DNA of 64,000 nucleotides from Malania oleifera (lineage: Eukaryota > Streptophyta > Magnoliopsida > Santalales > Ximeniaceae). Of this stretch, positions 23,461 through 33,891 are shown one piece after another. The notes beneath the pieces were generated by a model. That model did no database searches. It was not told the origin of the DNA and worked only from the letters and a program-made list of their open reading frames with translations. The first letter of the stretch is position 1. Each line of letters begins with the position of its first letter. The position numbers and the translations under genes were made by a program. The stretch is taken from the NCBI RefSeq assembly GCF_029873635.1, contig NC_080423.1, forward strand, positions 91,495,191 to 91,559,190. Direction: 5' to 3'.

Positions 23461-23690
23461 TTAGATTCTTACAGATATACCAAATAATCATCAGGATTAG
23501 CTGATCTCCTTTCTCTTTGAGATCTTCTTAGTGCTATTTCTCGTGATTGTTTTGCAATTGGTTCAATGGTGACATTTTCATTACAAAGTGACAAATCACC
23601 AGATTGTTGTTCAATGTTATCATACTGTTCAATAACTAGAGGAACAACAATATCTATTAAAGGTCTAGATATCGAAATAGGAACCCAAAT

Positions 23691-24632
23691 TTATTTAATG
23701 ACCACATTACGCGATACATTACTCCCACTCATTTCACCATTCTCAAGGAACTTGGCATTTCCGGTCTCAACAATTCTCATACTATGGTTAGAATAGTAAA
23801 ACATATACCCTTTAGACTTTTTTGGGTAACCAATAAAGTACCCGCTTATAGTTCTAGAATCCAAATTCCTTTCATGTGGATTATAGATCCTAGCCTCCGC
23901 TAGACTACCCCAAACATGAAAGTGCCTTAAACTCGGTTTGCTTCCCATCCACAATTCAAAAGGAGTTTTCTAAACTGCCTTACTAGGAACCCGATTAAGT
24001 ACATAAATAGTTGTCTTAAGGGCCTCCATCCATAATGAAATGGGTGCTGAGGAGTTACATAACGTACTCCTAACCATTTCCATAAGAGTAGGATTATGCC
24101 TTTCAGCCATACTATTTTGCTGAGGCATACCGGGCATTGTGTATTGTGCTCAAATACCACGCTCTTCTAGGAATTTAGCAAATGGTCCTAGACATTGTCT
24201 AATTCCATCATACCTACCATAATACTCACCACCTCTATCAGATCTAATGTTTTTCATTTTTCTATCTAATTGTCGCTCAACTTCAGCAATATATGTTTTT
24301 AAAGCATCTATTTCTTGAGACTTTTCATGCAACAAATTGATATAACCATAACGTGAAAAATCATCAATAAAAGTGATAAAATACTTTTCTCCACCAAAAG
24401 ACGGTGACTCAAAAGGTCCACATACATCAGTATGAACAATCTCCATAAGATTTCCACTTCTCATGGCTCCTTTCTTTGCATATTTTGTTTGCTTTCCTTT
24501 AATGCAATCAACACATACATCGAAATCAGTAAAATCAAGGTTTGATAGAATCTTATCTTTTACTAATCTCTCCATTCTCTCTCTAGATATATGACCTAGT
24601 CTTTTATGCCACAAAAAAAAAGGAATTTTCAT
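23691..24632 (-). pseudogene. copia 2 GAG-pre-integrase and integrase
   Basis: 24632-24150 encodes LWHKRLGHISRERMERL...CVDCIKGKQTK (the HHCC zinc-binding region), HTDVCGPFESPSFGGEKYF (first catalytic Asp) and RSDRGGEYYG (second catalytic Asp). 24160-23927 and 23954-23691 hold the end of the core and the C-terminal part (ERMWMGSKPSLRHFHVWGSLAEARIY-like; FIGYPKKSKGY). There are two frameshifts and several stops. Confidence 0.92.
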
Positions 24633-25050
24633 TTACTCTACTACGTTTAGTTCCAACATTATGATGCAGGGTGAGAAGTATTTCAGCAAAATTTTCATTA
24701 AGATTAAATTTATACAACCCCTCAGAAAAAACACCAGAACCAACACACAAGCCACTTTTCATAATACGAAAACCTTTATGTTCAAAATATAAATCATAAC
24801 CGTCATTATCAAGTCTTGACATGGAAATTAAATTCCTAGAAATAGTTGGAACATTAAAGGTGTCAAACAGGTCTAAACAATGACCTGACTCTAAAAACAA
24901 GTGGAAGGTTCCAACACTAACAATAGGTACTAGATTTCCATTCCCCAAGACTATAAAGTGCTCATTTTCCTTTATGTTCTAGATTGTAAGGTATCCTTGC
25001 TTTGGATTTGAAACATAAACCGTAGAACCAAAGTCAATCCACCATGTATT
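24604..25050 (-). pseudogene. copia 2 protease region
   Basis: The active site appears near 25045-25000 as WWIDFGSTVYVSN; copia elements normally have D-S-G-A, so the Ser position is Phe and the Ala position Ser. The frame then runs MGNGNLVPIVSVGTFHL...NLISMSRLDNDGYDLYFE, the usual stretch between protease and GAG-pre-integrase, and stops near 24604. Confidence 0.85.
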
Positions 25051-25059
25051 AGAAGGAAC

Positions 25060-25790
25060 TTATGTCATGTTTGATTCGAAACATACATAAGCTAATAGCT
25101 TACCTTTCTTTTCGAACCAAGCTTTATGTTTTAGACAGTTTTTATTTAAATGCCCATAGCCACGATAGAAATAACACTTTGGTCCATTATGTTCCTTTTT
25201 GTGAGCCTCATTAGCATAAGAAGTACTCGCTACCTTCAATGGATCTTTCTTTGAACCTTTCTTTGATTTCTTTTCCTTTACTTCCAACTGCATGACTCAA
25301 GACATTAATTGAATGTTGTCCTTGTTGTTTAAGCCTTGCCTCTTCTTGAATTAACATGCTTGCTAATTCATTCACATTCAACTTTTCTTTAATTGTGTTA
25401 TAGTGAATCTGAAATGACCCATACTGAGGAAGCAAAAAATTCAGAATAAATTGAACAAGGAAACTCTCATCAACATTCGTTCCCAGAGATTTAGTCTAGC
25501 AGTTAGATTAGTCATATCAAGGACATGTTCGTTCATTCCTCGGCTACCATCAAAGTTTATGGTGGTAAGTTCAGTCATTAATCTCCCTGCAAGGGGCTTG
25601 CCTACTGAACAGGACTGATCTTTCACAGCTTTAAGATATTCCTTTGCATTTTCAAGTTGATGAAGTGTTGATTTAATATTGTTTGCTCTACACATCCGCA
25701 TGAACATAATACTTAATATGTTCGATCTTTCCCATGGCCTATACAAAGCTCGCTGCTTCGAATTGCTTGTTTCAGTAATAGCTGCTGATT
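25060..25790 (-). pseudogene. copia 2 gag
   Basis: Three overlapping broken frames. 25746-25441 encodes a UBN2-type gag segment (LHQLENAKEYLKAVKDQSCS...LMTELTTINFDGSRGMNEHVLDM). 25435-25211 follows with YNTIKEKLNVNELASMLIQEEARLK. 25293-25060 contains the zinc knuckle CYFYRGYGHLNKNC, in which the second Cys has become Tyr. The start codon region at about 25740-25800 is degraded. Confidence 0.88.
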
Positions 25791-25799
25791 TATCAATTC

Positions 25800-27023
25800 A
25801 TAGAGCTAAATCAAGATCCAGAACACCAAGGTGAAACTAAATCTATTCATTCTAGTCAAAGAAAGTTGTCCCATTAAAAATCAGAACATAAGAAGCTAGC
25901 GAATGTAGTGAAACAGGAACAAACACTGTGACAAAATGATCACAACATTAATGCTTTGAGTAAAACATTTCCCTTAGTAAATTGCATTCAATCTTTGGAT
26001 CAACTTATGCAATATACTAACATTAATATTTACTGGTGATTTACACCCATCTAGGCATAATTGATAACCTTTTAAAGTTCGATTGGTCTGTTACCTTTGG
26101 GCATCCATCCTAATCTCACTACCATTCTTTCAATTATCCTGACTAATTTAATGATTACTTGAAATTTGGTGCACCTTTGAGTCAACCGTAATAATCAAAT
26201 AATCATTCTGTAATAATATTTAAAAAAAAAAAAAACATAATTCAATTCAATGTTTATAATCTTTTTGAGTAAGATCACTTTGGTGACAACATGTTGATTA
26301 CAATATAAATATTGATGGATAAATATCCAAGCAAAGAATTTGTCCATACTAAAATCAAATAATAAAGCATGCATAACGAAAAATTCCCAGACTGTTATGA
26401 TGTCGTTTACTGAGGTGGCGCTGATGACGTGGCAGTGGGGCCTAATGATGATTGTGTTAAATTATACTAAGTCAATTCCCAGGTAAGTGGGGAGTCACAA
26501 TGGACAGTTTAAGTCCCACTTTCCTAGATAAAATTTTCCTTGGATACGTAATTAAAATAATACACCACAGAATCAGCCATAATGTAAACCAGTATTTGAA
26601 AATAGATAATTAACCATACACACTTAAATACAATTATTCACCCAACTATAAGAATTTTACATGCTTACTTTTATGTAAAATTCGACAATTCATGCATGCA
26701 TAATAACATTGTTAACATTGTAAACTTACTATTATAAAACATATAAGAGTTCCATACTTAATTAAATAATAAAATTGTTTGCATGTATTTTCATTTAATG
26801 GCTCAATTCAGTATCACTGTCCTGGGGAAAACCGTCAACGGTTTCAAGATGCTAGCTAGCAAGCACACAATTTCAAAACTATGATATTTCAGACCAACAA
26901 AACCTCATAAAACCAGCAAATATCTTATAAATTTTTTGGTATTATATGAAACATTAACAAGATTGTAAGGGGTTAACGGAAACGATCTTTTTCATAAAAG
27001 GAAGATCACGATAATTTTAACAT
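25800..27023 (-). other. copia 2 untranslated leader, no gene
   Basis: About 1.2 kb between the primer binding site and gag, rich in short A/T runs, without a credible coding frame. It holds one CGTCAACG-type palindrome (AAAACCGTCAACGGTTTC, about 26828-26845), the same word that forms clusters in the unrelated solo LTRs. Confidence 0.6.
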
Positions 27024-27519
27024 GACTCTGATACCACATGTAAGAAATTATATGCTATTATTTGCTATAAACACATGATCTTTAAATCATCGTGATCTTC
27101 ATATATATGTTACCTTTATGCGAAAAAATAAGAAAGTCATAAAGTCACATACCAGAATTGTTCATGGTGTATGTCAACCAATAAGAACGCTCGTAAAAAC
27201 CGTAGAAATCATTTCTCTCACTTTACCCTGATCTCTTTTCATACTTCACCAGATTTATGGGAATATGACTGATGAACAAAGAGTTAAGGCTGAGAGAGGA
27301 CAATTCCTATATGCTTTACTTTTATTCTAATGTCATTCAGAATAATATCTTTATATCACTACTCCCCATAACAATAGTTATATATAGATTCATAGGAAAC
27401 TCTTTAACTTCCAGCTTTTAATTTCACATTAACTCTTTAGTTAATCCACTATGACCTTTCATTATCCTTTATCAAATGAGACATATAATATTCATGTGGG
27501 ACATAGACATATTCTTACA
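27024..27519 (-). repeat. 5' LTR and primer binding site of copia 2
   Basis: LTR 27039-27519 (481 bp) pairs with 18812-19309. Next to it, 27024-27036 reads TGGTATCAGAGTC on the minus strand, the initiator tRNA-Met primer site with one change at its distal end. Confidence 0.93.
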
Positions 27520-28004
27520 TTGTCATCAGAGAATGAAAAAACAACTCCTTTAATTGCTTCCTTGGTTACTTGCTGACCAAGATTTATCACATGGTAATCA
27601 TGCCATTCATGGTAATCATGCCATTTATAGTTCAATATAGTCTTCAAAAGTTGAGCATTGCATTGAATATCCTTGGAGCAATTAGATCCCAGATTAATAA
27701 AGTAATTCAGGATAATCTCTTTGATTCCTTCAAAAGAATCAACCTTCTCCCCATTATCATCAATTAAGAATCTAATCTGGTTGTAAGTAGATCTGACCCT
27801 AACAACTTTGGAGAAGACTTTTGTATTCTGATCTCCCAGCTTTAGCCAGTTGACTCTAGATCTTTGTTTGAGTATACTCTCTTAAAAGGTGACAAGATTT
27901 TTGTATTTCTCGAATGCTTGATCCATCCTTTTAATCATCTGATCATCTGAATAGTTCAACATATCTAAATGAAGCTTCTCCACATTATCCACATTAGATT
28001 TATA
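27520..28004 (-). pseudogene. LINE ORF2 fragment upstream of the RT core
   Basis: The minus strand encodes NVEKLHLDMLNYSDDQMIKR, KAFEKYKNLVTF, a stop, then QRSRVNWLKLGDQNTKVFSK and a stretch ending VVFSFSDDKAPG. RVNWLKLGDQNTK followed by a ...DDKAPG block is the standard order in plant L1-type ORF2 proteins. The frame continues across the copia 2 insertion into the piece at 18811, which shows that the two pieces were once one gene. Confidence 0.85.
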
Positions 28005-28277
28005 ATCCACCAATTGTAAGATGATATATTAGAACTTGAACTTATATGAGGTAAATTATTAGGTTAGGCCACCCAATCGCATCGCAGATCATACCCATGA
28101 ATTTTAAATAAATTTGAATGAATAATTATTAGTTTAAGTTAAACTTTCTTAAAATCACTCAAAATCCAAGGATATGATTGATTATGTAAAATATGATATG
28201 ATTAGGTAAACTAACCTAATAATTTTTTTTTCTTGTACAAGTCTAAGTTCTAATGTGTCATCTTACAATTGATGGAT
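28005..28277. mobile_element. MITE with about 60-bp terminal inverted repeats
   Basis: The left end (AATCCACCAATTGTAAGATG, then ATATTAGAACTTGAACTT and ATTATTAGGTTAG) is mirrored at the right end (CTAACCTAATAAT, then AAGTTCTAATGTG and CATCTTACAATTGATGGATT). The element is about 270 bp and non-coding. I see no convincing direct target repeat, so the superfamily is open. It sits exactly at the truncated 5' edge of the LINE. Confidence 0.75.
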
Positions 28278-29159
28278 TCTAAATAATATATAGAGGAATC
28301 ATCCTTTGCAAGTCTTTCTCATTTATAGAACCTCAAGGTTCCATTTGGATCAAAGATTTTGGTTGGCAAAAAAAAAAAAGGAGGAAAAGGGAAAATAAGA
28401 AAGAAATCTATTTTTCATGTATTTTCTCTTAAGATCAAATACTATTGAAATAAAAAAAATTATGAAAATTAAGAAAAATTAAATGTTAATCATGTGTAAA
28501 CATTATCATTTTTTGGTTAAATTTCACAATTGGTCCTATAACTATGGGCCTAGTTGCAATAGGTCCCAAAACTTCAAATTCTTGCATTGGGATTCATACC
28601 ACTACTTGACTTAGTGCAATGCAAATGATGGTATATTACATGATTAGTGGATGGTGAACCAATATTTAAGCACCTGGTAACTACCTAAATTAACAAAGAA
28701 ATTTGAAGAGAATGTGTTTATTTCAAGTATTATTTAGTCAATGTAAGAGGGATACTTCACATGTTAATTGATACTGTTTATGCATGGAACCGGTGCTCTA
28801 AAGGTGCGATTGATACAATGCCTTATATGTAATCATAAGCTTAATGTTAAGGTTGGAGGTTAGGTCTATTATGTGTTAAATACTTAACTAAGAGTAGCTT
28901 CTCAAGGAGCAGGTTAGCTCAACCATGTAATAATCAAATGACAATACAACACCTTGAGGGGGAGGGGGAGTAATATTGTCAGAGACGTGTCAACTCCATA
29001 ACCAAGAATACCCCTCCTAGGAGTAGGTTAGGCAATCACAACAAAAGAATGTCACAACCTTAGATACATAGTTAAGCTTCATCCAATTTAACGTGGCCCA
29101 AGGTTTAGTTAAAAAAAATATGATTCCCCGTATAAAAATACAAGAGAGGAAGATCATCC
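28278..29159. other. AT-rich intergenic DNA, no gene seen
   Basis: No coding frame, RNA gene or complete element is recognisable. There is an A12 run near 28369-28380 and a G-rich stretch near 28957-28970. Confidence 0.5.
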
Positions 29160-29634
29160 TGTTAGGAGATGTGTGGCTCGTATGTGTGTTGACAGCTGCA
29201 TCCAGCTGAAAATGTTGAAGCTAGAGATGGATGGCCACCAACAATCTGCCTACCACGTTGAAATTATAGCTTCCATATTTGACTTCTTCCCCCTCCCATG
29301 AGTATATATATGTAATATATGTGTGTGTGGTTTGTGCAGTGAATTGCAGCATTGTGTGGTGAATTGAAGAAGTGTGATTGTGTGGTGAGTTGCAGAAGAG
29401 AGTTGTGCGTGCAGAGGGCTGTGTGTGAGGCAGAGTGAATCCTTGTGAGAGCGAGAGAGGAGTTGAGGGCAGTAGCCTCCTCCTTCTCCTTGTGTAAATC
29501 TCTCAATAATTATAGAGGATTTGAACTCTCCCGTGGATGTAGGTCACAGTGGACCGAACCACGTAAATCTGGTTTCACATTTGTATTGTATAATTTTTCT
29601 TGGGCGATTGTTGCTCGTCGATCATTTCCCAACA
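29160..29634 (+). mobile_element. Copia-type solo LTR, TSD CATCC
   Basis: 475 bp running from TGTTAGGAGATGTGTGGC to ATTTCCCAACA, with perfect direct repeats CATCC at 29155-29159 and 29635-29639. Inside there is a TATA-like ATATATATGTAATATATG near 29302 and the word GGATGTAGGTC...GACCGAACCACGTAAATC (29535-29570), common in the R/U5 part of plant copia LTRs; both point to plus orientation. There is no internal region. Confidence 0.9.
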
Positions 29635-29639
29635 CATCC

Positions 29640-29703
29640 ACGGTTTAAGTATATTGATTTTTATGAGGCCACTATATAAAATAACAGATGTAAAAAGGAG
29701 AGT

Positions 29704-29773
<70 letters not shown>

Positions 29774-31634
29774 CCTTAAGTGTTGGAAAAGTCCTTTTGA
29801 AGACACTAATTAAGCCCTCCTCAACTTGCCCTCCTCTCATTCTTGGAGTTTTAAGGCTAAACAGATAATTTGGTGATTTTTGGTATATAGCAACACCAAA
29901 GAATATCAACATTATTAGCTAATTATTATCATGTTCATTATCTGCATATGCATCTAAAAAATCCACTTAACAAAACTTATAAAAGACATATGTATGCATG
30001 TATATATTCACATGCATGATAAAATGTGGATATTGAATTGCACTTAGTCAATGTCCATACACGATGCAACCATATAAGATTAAAGAAAGTAAGGGCAAAA
30101 ATCTATACCCTCACACAACTCTAATCTAGATTGATGTAATAAGTAGGAAGAGACCGACATCACAATGGATTGAAGTTTCAAGATTTAAGATGGTAATCAA
30201 CTATTAAAAATCAACTTTGAAACTTGAAATCAGAATGACTAATTCCAATTCTTAGTGTTTGGTTTACAAAAATCTCATTCCTATTCTCTTTCTATGCAAG
30301 AATGAGATTCCTCTATGAGCCTACTTTTTGATTTCTATCACTTAACAAAATTTTGATTCCTAAACACTACACAATTTATATATTACCTGTGCCATAATAC
30401 ATATAGATACGTAGGTACATAAATATAGATGTATAATATTTAAATAATATAAATAATATATTACATAAATTCAACAGATATAATAACAATGCAACATATA
30501 TTCCATATATATATATATATATATATAATTTTATTATTTAATATGGTATGATATAATTACATATTAAATTTTAAAATAGTATTAATATTATGAAATTATT
30601 AAATATATATAAATATATAATAACTTAATGATAATATACAAAAGAATATTATTGCATAATAAGAATATGTGCACGTGTACATATTACAATGTAATAATTT
30701 CTTAATATAATATAATATACATTGCATATATAAATTAAAAAACAATATCAATATTATGAAATCATAAATATAAATATGTAATAATATATTTAATAGTCAT
30801 TATTATAAATATTTATTGTTATATATAAAATTATTACTGCATATAAAAAATAATAGAATAGGATAAAAATAATAAAATACTACAATTGTGGTAAGATTAT
30901 TGATTTATTGTACAATTATTTGTGCTCTAAAAAAACAAAATGAAATATTAACAATTAATATCATTAATTCTAAAGATATTATAATGAAATTTAATAATGA
31001 CATTATATAAAAGTAATATAATGCTATTTAATAAAATAAGTTATGGTCATTGCTTTATTATATTATAATTTAATATTAAATATTAAATAATATTATGCTA
31101 ATATAATATCTAATATTTTGATTCCAATATCTTTTTTTATTTTAGTTCTAACTATGAATCAAACGCTACCTAAGTGCAACTTGGTCCATACTTCTCAGAC
31201 TACTGGTACTTTACCATCTTAGTGAGTCCCAGTTAGTAGAAACCCATATTTTTTTTCTTTAAATTCCCATTTTCCGTAAGACCACACTGCATTAAGCCAA
31301 ATAATTACAAAACCATCTATTAAAAATCTATAACTCATTTGCAATTAGGCCTATAACAAAGCAAAGCTTTTCAAATAATTATAAAAATGCTATTTAAAAA
31401 TTTTGAAAAAAAGAATTAGCATTTTATTTTCTTATATAATTCTTAAAAATTGAACAATGATAAAGTATTCTTATAATTATGTGAGAATCTGAAAATGAAA
31501 AATAAAAATTGTTTTTAAAAACTAAATAAATTTATATGAACCCTCCCCAAAAACTTTGTCCCTTAATTATAATGAGATTCAAAACTCCAACATTCTAATG
31601 AATTATAACAGGGTGGGATGAAAATTATATGATG

Positions 31635-31681
<47 letters not shown>

Positions 31682-31767
31682 TTATAAACACAAATTTTAT
31701 TTTGCTTCATTCCACTATCCCCTACCAAACAAACCACTAGTCCACTATTTAATTTTATTGAAGCCAA
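29640..31767. other. AT-rich DNA with microsatellites, no gene
   Basis: A compound (CT)n(CA)n microsatellite lies at 29705-29772 and an (AT)n run at 31639-31677. From about 30360 to 31140 the sequence is almost pure A/T with degenerate AATATAAT words. Nothing coding is visible. Confidence 0.7.
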
Positions 31768-32179
31768 CCTCCACAGGCATGATGCGGTGGAAAGACATCA
31801 GCATGTAAGAAGGAGTATTGGAGGTTCAATTTCAAATAGATACACTCATTGAGTCAGCGGTACCTGTGAATGGTAAAAATTTACTCTGTGAGTCAGCGGG
31901 AACCGTGAATGGTGAGAGTTTGCTCTGTTAGCCAGTGGGTACCGTGAATGGTTAGAGTTCTCTATGAGTCAACGGAGATTGTGGATGATAATGAAGATGT
32001 GTCTCGGGAGTCAGGTTGGCCGAACGTCCAACTGATGCGCGGAAGCCGTGTTCGCATTCTAGACTTTACCTTGATCAGCGAGACCTAGGGGGAGGACGCT
32101 GATCCGTAGGTTTGGTGCAATACCGGAGGGTCCGAAAGGCTTGTTGGTGGCTGAAGTTCCTATGTAATAAAAAAAAAAA
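31768..32179 (+). mobile_element. SINE-like retroposon with internal 39-bp tandem repeats
   Basis: A 412-bp insertion ending in an A-rich tail (32168-32179) and flanked by the perfect 14-bp direct repeat TTTATTGAAGCCAA (31754-31767 and 32180-32193). The long duplication and poly(A) tail are the marks of LINE-driven target-primed insertion. The head has candidate pol III boxes: TGATGCGGTGG (A box) and GGAGGTTCAATTTC (B box, consensus GGTTCRANNCC). The middle (31851-about 32000) consists of three to four copies of a 39-bp unit beginning GAGTCAGCGG. I do not recognise the family. It ends 146 bp before the host gene's start codon. Confidence 0.85.
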
Positions 32180-32214
32180 TTTATTGAAGCCAAACATGGA
32201 TCAAAGTGCGTGGT

Positions 32215-32296
32215 TGGGCTTAATGGGCCAATGGAATGGACTTGATCAGCTCGATCCAGCCCAAACTAATCTGGGCTCCAAACGAAACTCAGCCCA
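32215..32296 (+). promoter_or_regulatory. Five site II (TGGGCY) elements upstream of the host gene
   Basis: TGGGCT at 32215, TGGGCC at 32224, AGCCCA at 32258, TGGGCT at 32272 and AGCCCA at 32291: five copies on both strands within 82 bp, the last one 30 bp before the ATG at 32326. In plants TGGGCY (site II) elements bind TCP factors and are frequent in TATA-less promoters of housekeeping genes active in dividing cells. No TATA box is visible here. This supports a start at 32326 rather than the in-frame ATG at 32236, which lies inside the cluster. Confidence 0.65.
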
Positions 32297-32325
32297 AAGT
32301 TTGGGGTTTTGACTTTCGGAGTTTC

Positions 32326-33136
32326 ATGGCTAGTCGAAACTGCCCTGCTCTTGTTGTAACGGTCTACATTTGCTTGCTCACTATGCTAGTTGGTGATCAG
32401 AAGCCGAAGCAGAAGCAGAAGCAGAAGCAGCAACCATGGCGGATCTCCGTGCACGCCAAGGCCAACAACTTCGATTTCAAGTTCATGGCCGCCACCAATA
32501 TCTTGGCCGTTTGGGGATCATCTCGCCTCTCTTTGCTCTTCAGGCTCCGGGCATTTGCCCTCAAAGTGAAATCAGAATCCAAAGCTTCGACGCCCAAGAA
32601 ACGGAAATCCCTAAAATCGAAATTCCTCCGTTTTCTCGGGAAGTTTCAGCCTCGGAGTTCCAAGAACAAAGTCGCTGCTCCTCCGGAAACTAAAACCCCC
32701 CTAAATCATTTGACCCGATTTGCTTGTGAGGTATGCCTCGCTTCAATCGCATTAGTAGCTGGTAATATGCATTTTCTTCAGTTTGGGCTGCGCAAACCGC
32801 TTGATTGATTCTTGTGGTTCTATTTATGTGTTTTTTTTTTAGGAACCAGTTTGCGTCAGTTCGCTGGTTATCGGAGGCATTGCTCTCATTTTCCGATGGA
32901 TCTCTGAGATGTATGAATTGGAAATCATCCTTTACAGTTTAACGTTGTTATTATGCGTTGTTCTGTTGATCAAGAAGTTCGTGAACGGAAGATTTAGCAA
33001 AATATTGTTGATTTCAGCTGCTGCATTGATGGGTTTCTCAAATGCGTTTGATCTGAAAACCCTTTTGGATTATGATGGAGGCTACGTTTTAGAATGTGTT
33101 TGGAAGGCATTGAATTATGCTAACTCTTCAACCTAG
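32326..33136 (+). CDS. Plant small multi-pass membrane protein, function unknown (two exons)
   Basis: The only convincing host gene. Exon 1 is 32326-32730, intron 32731-32842 (112 bp; donor GAG^GTATGC, acceptor after a T-rich tract, TTTTTTTTTTAG^GAACC), exon 2 is 32843-33136 ending in TAG. The join preserves the frame and gives 232 residues; without splicing the frame stops at 32808. Visible in the protein: a hydrophobic N-terminal stretch (about residues 8-22, LVVTVYICLLTMLV) that could be a signal anchor, a Lys/Gln repeat (26-36), a basic middle (80-116, with KKRKSLKSK), and three hydrophobic segments in exon 2 (about 138-154, 162-178 and 188-204) separated by short charged loops. The exons are clearly less AT-rich than their surroundings and have no internal stops. 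I do not recognise the family. It is likely an integral membrane protein, but the organelle and role cannot be read from sequence. An alternative start at 32236 would add 30 residues. Confidence 0.75.
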
Positions 33137-33205
33137 GTATGAGTTTTTTTTCTTTATTTTTCGAACAATATTGCTACACTTATCCAAAAAAACAAAAACA
33201 AAAAA

Positions 33206-33207
<2 letters not shown>

Positions 33208-33244
<37 letters not shown>
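33208..33244. repeat. (AT)n microsatellite downstream of the host gene
   Basis: About 18 uninterrupted TA units roughly 70 bp after the stop codon. Confidence 0.9.
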
Positions 33245-33251
<7 letters not shown>

Positions 33252-33593
33252 ACAATTTCGTATACAATTTTGAAGTGTCAAGTTCATGGTCTGGGTAAAT
33301 TGCATAATTAAAATGAATTTTTAATGGATATCCAAATCACTGTGGAGCAATATGAATTAATTCACTACTTTACAAGGATGCGACTTGGAAACAATTTGAT
33401 GTTATTTGTTACTTTAAAAAAAAATATTAACTAAACATCACTTAGAAAATTACTTTTTCCATTTTTGTTTAGTTAGAAAATAATTACTTCAACCAAAACA
33501 ACAAGTGAAATGATTTTGCTTCAATATCATATCCTATTCACAATATGAATAGAAATCAAATATTAAAATAAGCTTACACAAATAATAAAATCT

Positions 33594-33883
33594 AGGGCAA
33601 AAGACAATGACCTCACTTGAGGTTTGGCAAAAAGACAGAGATCTCTCTTGAGGTTTTAAAAATTTTAGGAAGTTTCCTTGAGGTTCAAGAATTTTAAAGA
33701 CCTCCCTTAAAATTTGTCAAAATGACACAAATTTTCCCGTATATTTTGCAAAAATACAAGTTTTTTAAAGGGAGGTTTGAGTCTTTTTAACAAATTTTAG
33801 GGGAGGTCAGTAGCATTTTTGAAACCTTAGAAGTGATCCTTGTCTTTTTGTCAAATTTTAGGGGAAGTTAGTGTCTTCTACTC
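33594..33883. mobile_element. hAT-type MITE, 8-bp TSD TAAAATCT
   Basis: 290 bp, non-coding, flanked by the perfect 8-bp repeat TAAAATCT (33586-33593 and 33884-33891), the duplication length of hAT elements. Terminal inverted repeats of about 44 bp begin AGGGCAAAAGACAATGACCT on the left and, reversed, GAGTAGAAGACACTAACTTC on the right. The interior is built from further copies of the same CCTCCC/TTTAGG words, so the whole element can fold on itself. Confidence 0.88.
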
Positions 33884-33891
33884 TAAAATCT

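Larger units (their letters stand above)
18812..27519 (-). mobile_element. Copia element 2, both LTRs present, TSD TTGTC
   Basis: A two-LTR copia element of 8708 bp, including the 2232-bp solo LTR G. LTR ends are TGTAAGAA...TTCTTACA and the flanking direct repeats TTGTC (18807-18811, 27520-27524) are perfect. Minus-strand order: 5' LTR 27519-27039, primer binding site 27036-27024, a leader of about 1.2 kb, gag, protease, integrase, reverse transcriptase, RNase H, polypurine tract 19320-19310, 3' LTR 19309-18812. The two LTRs differ at roughly one base in ten by eye, so the insertion is old, and all reading frames are broken. Confidence 0.95.
5940..28004 (-). mobile_element. L1-type LINE, split by two large insertions
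   Basis: Three pieces of one minus-strand non-LTR retrotransposon add up to a single partial ORF2. They are 27520-28004 (upstream of the polymerase core), 18458-18811 (first reverse transcriptase blocks) and 5951-6671 (later reverse transcriptase and the C-terminal zf-RVT region). A T11 run at 5940-5950 on the plus strand would be its poly(A) tail. The gaps are the LTR nest at 6672-18456 and copia 2 at 18812-27519. The LINE is therefore the oldest element here and the landing pad for the others. The 5' end is missing; a MITE abuts it at 28005. Confidence 0.8.

Noticed and set aside
29575..29912. Frames encoding long Cys-Val and Arg-Glu repeats
   Set aside because: Translations of the (CT)n(CA)n microsatellite at 29705-29772.
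32236..32808. 190-codon uninterrupted version of the host gene
   Set aside because: It starts inside the site II cluster and reads through the intron; the spliced model 32326-32730 plus 32843-33136 continues in frame with membrane segments and explains both open stretches.
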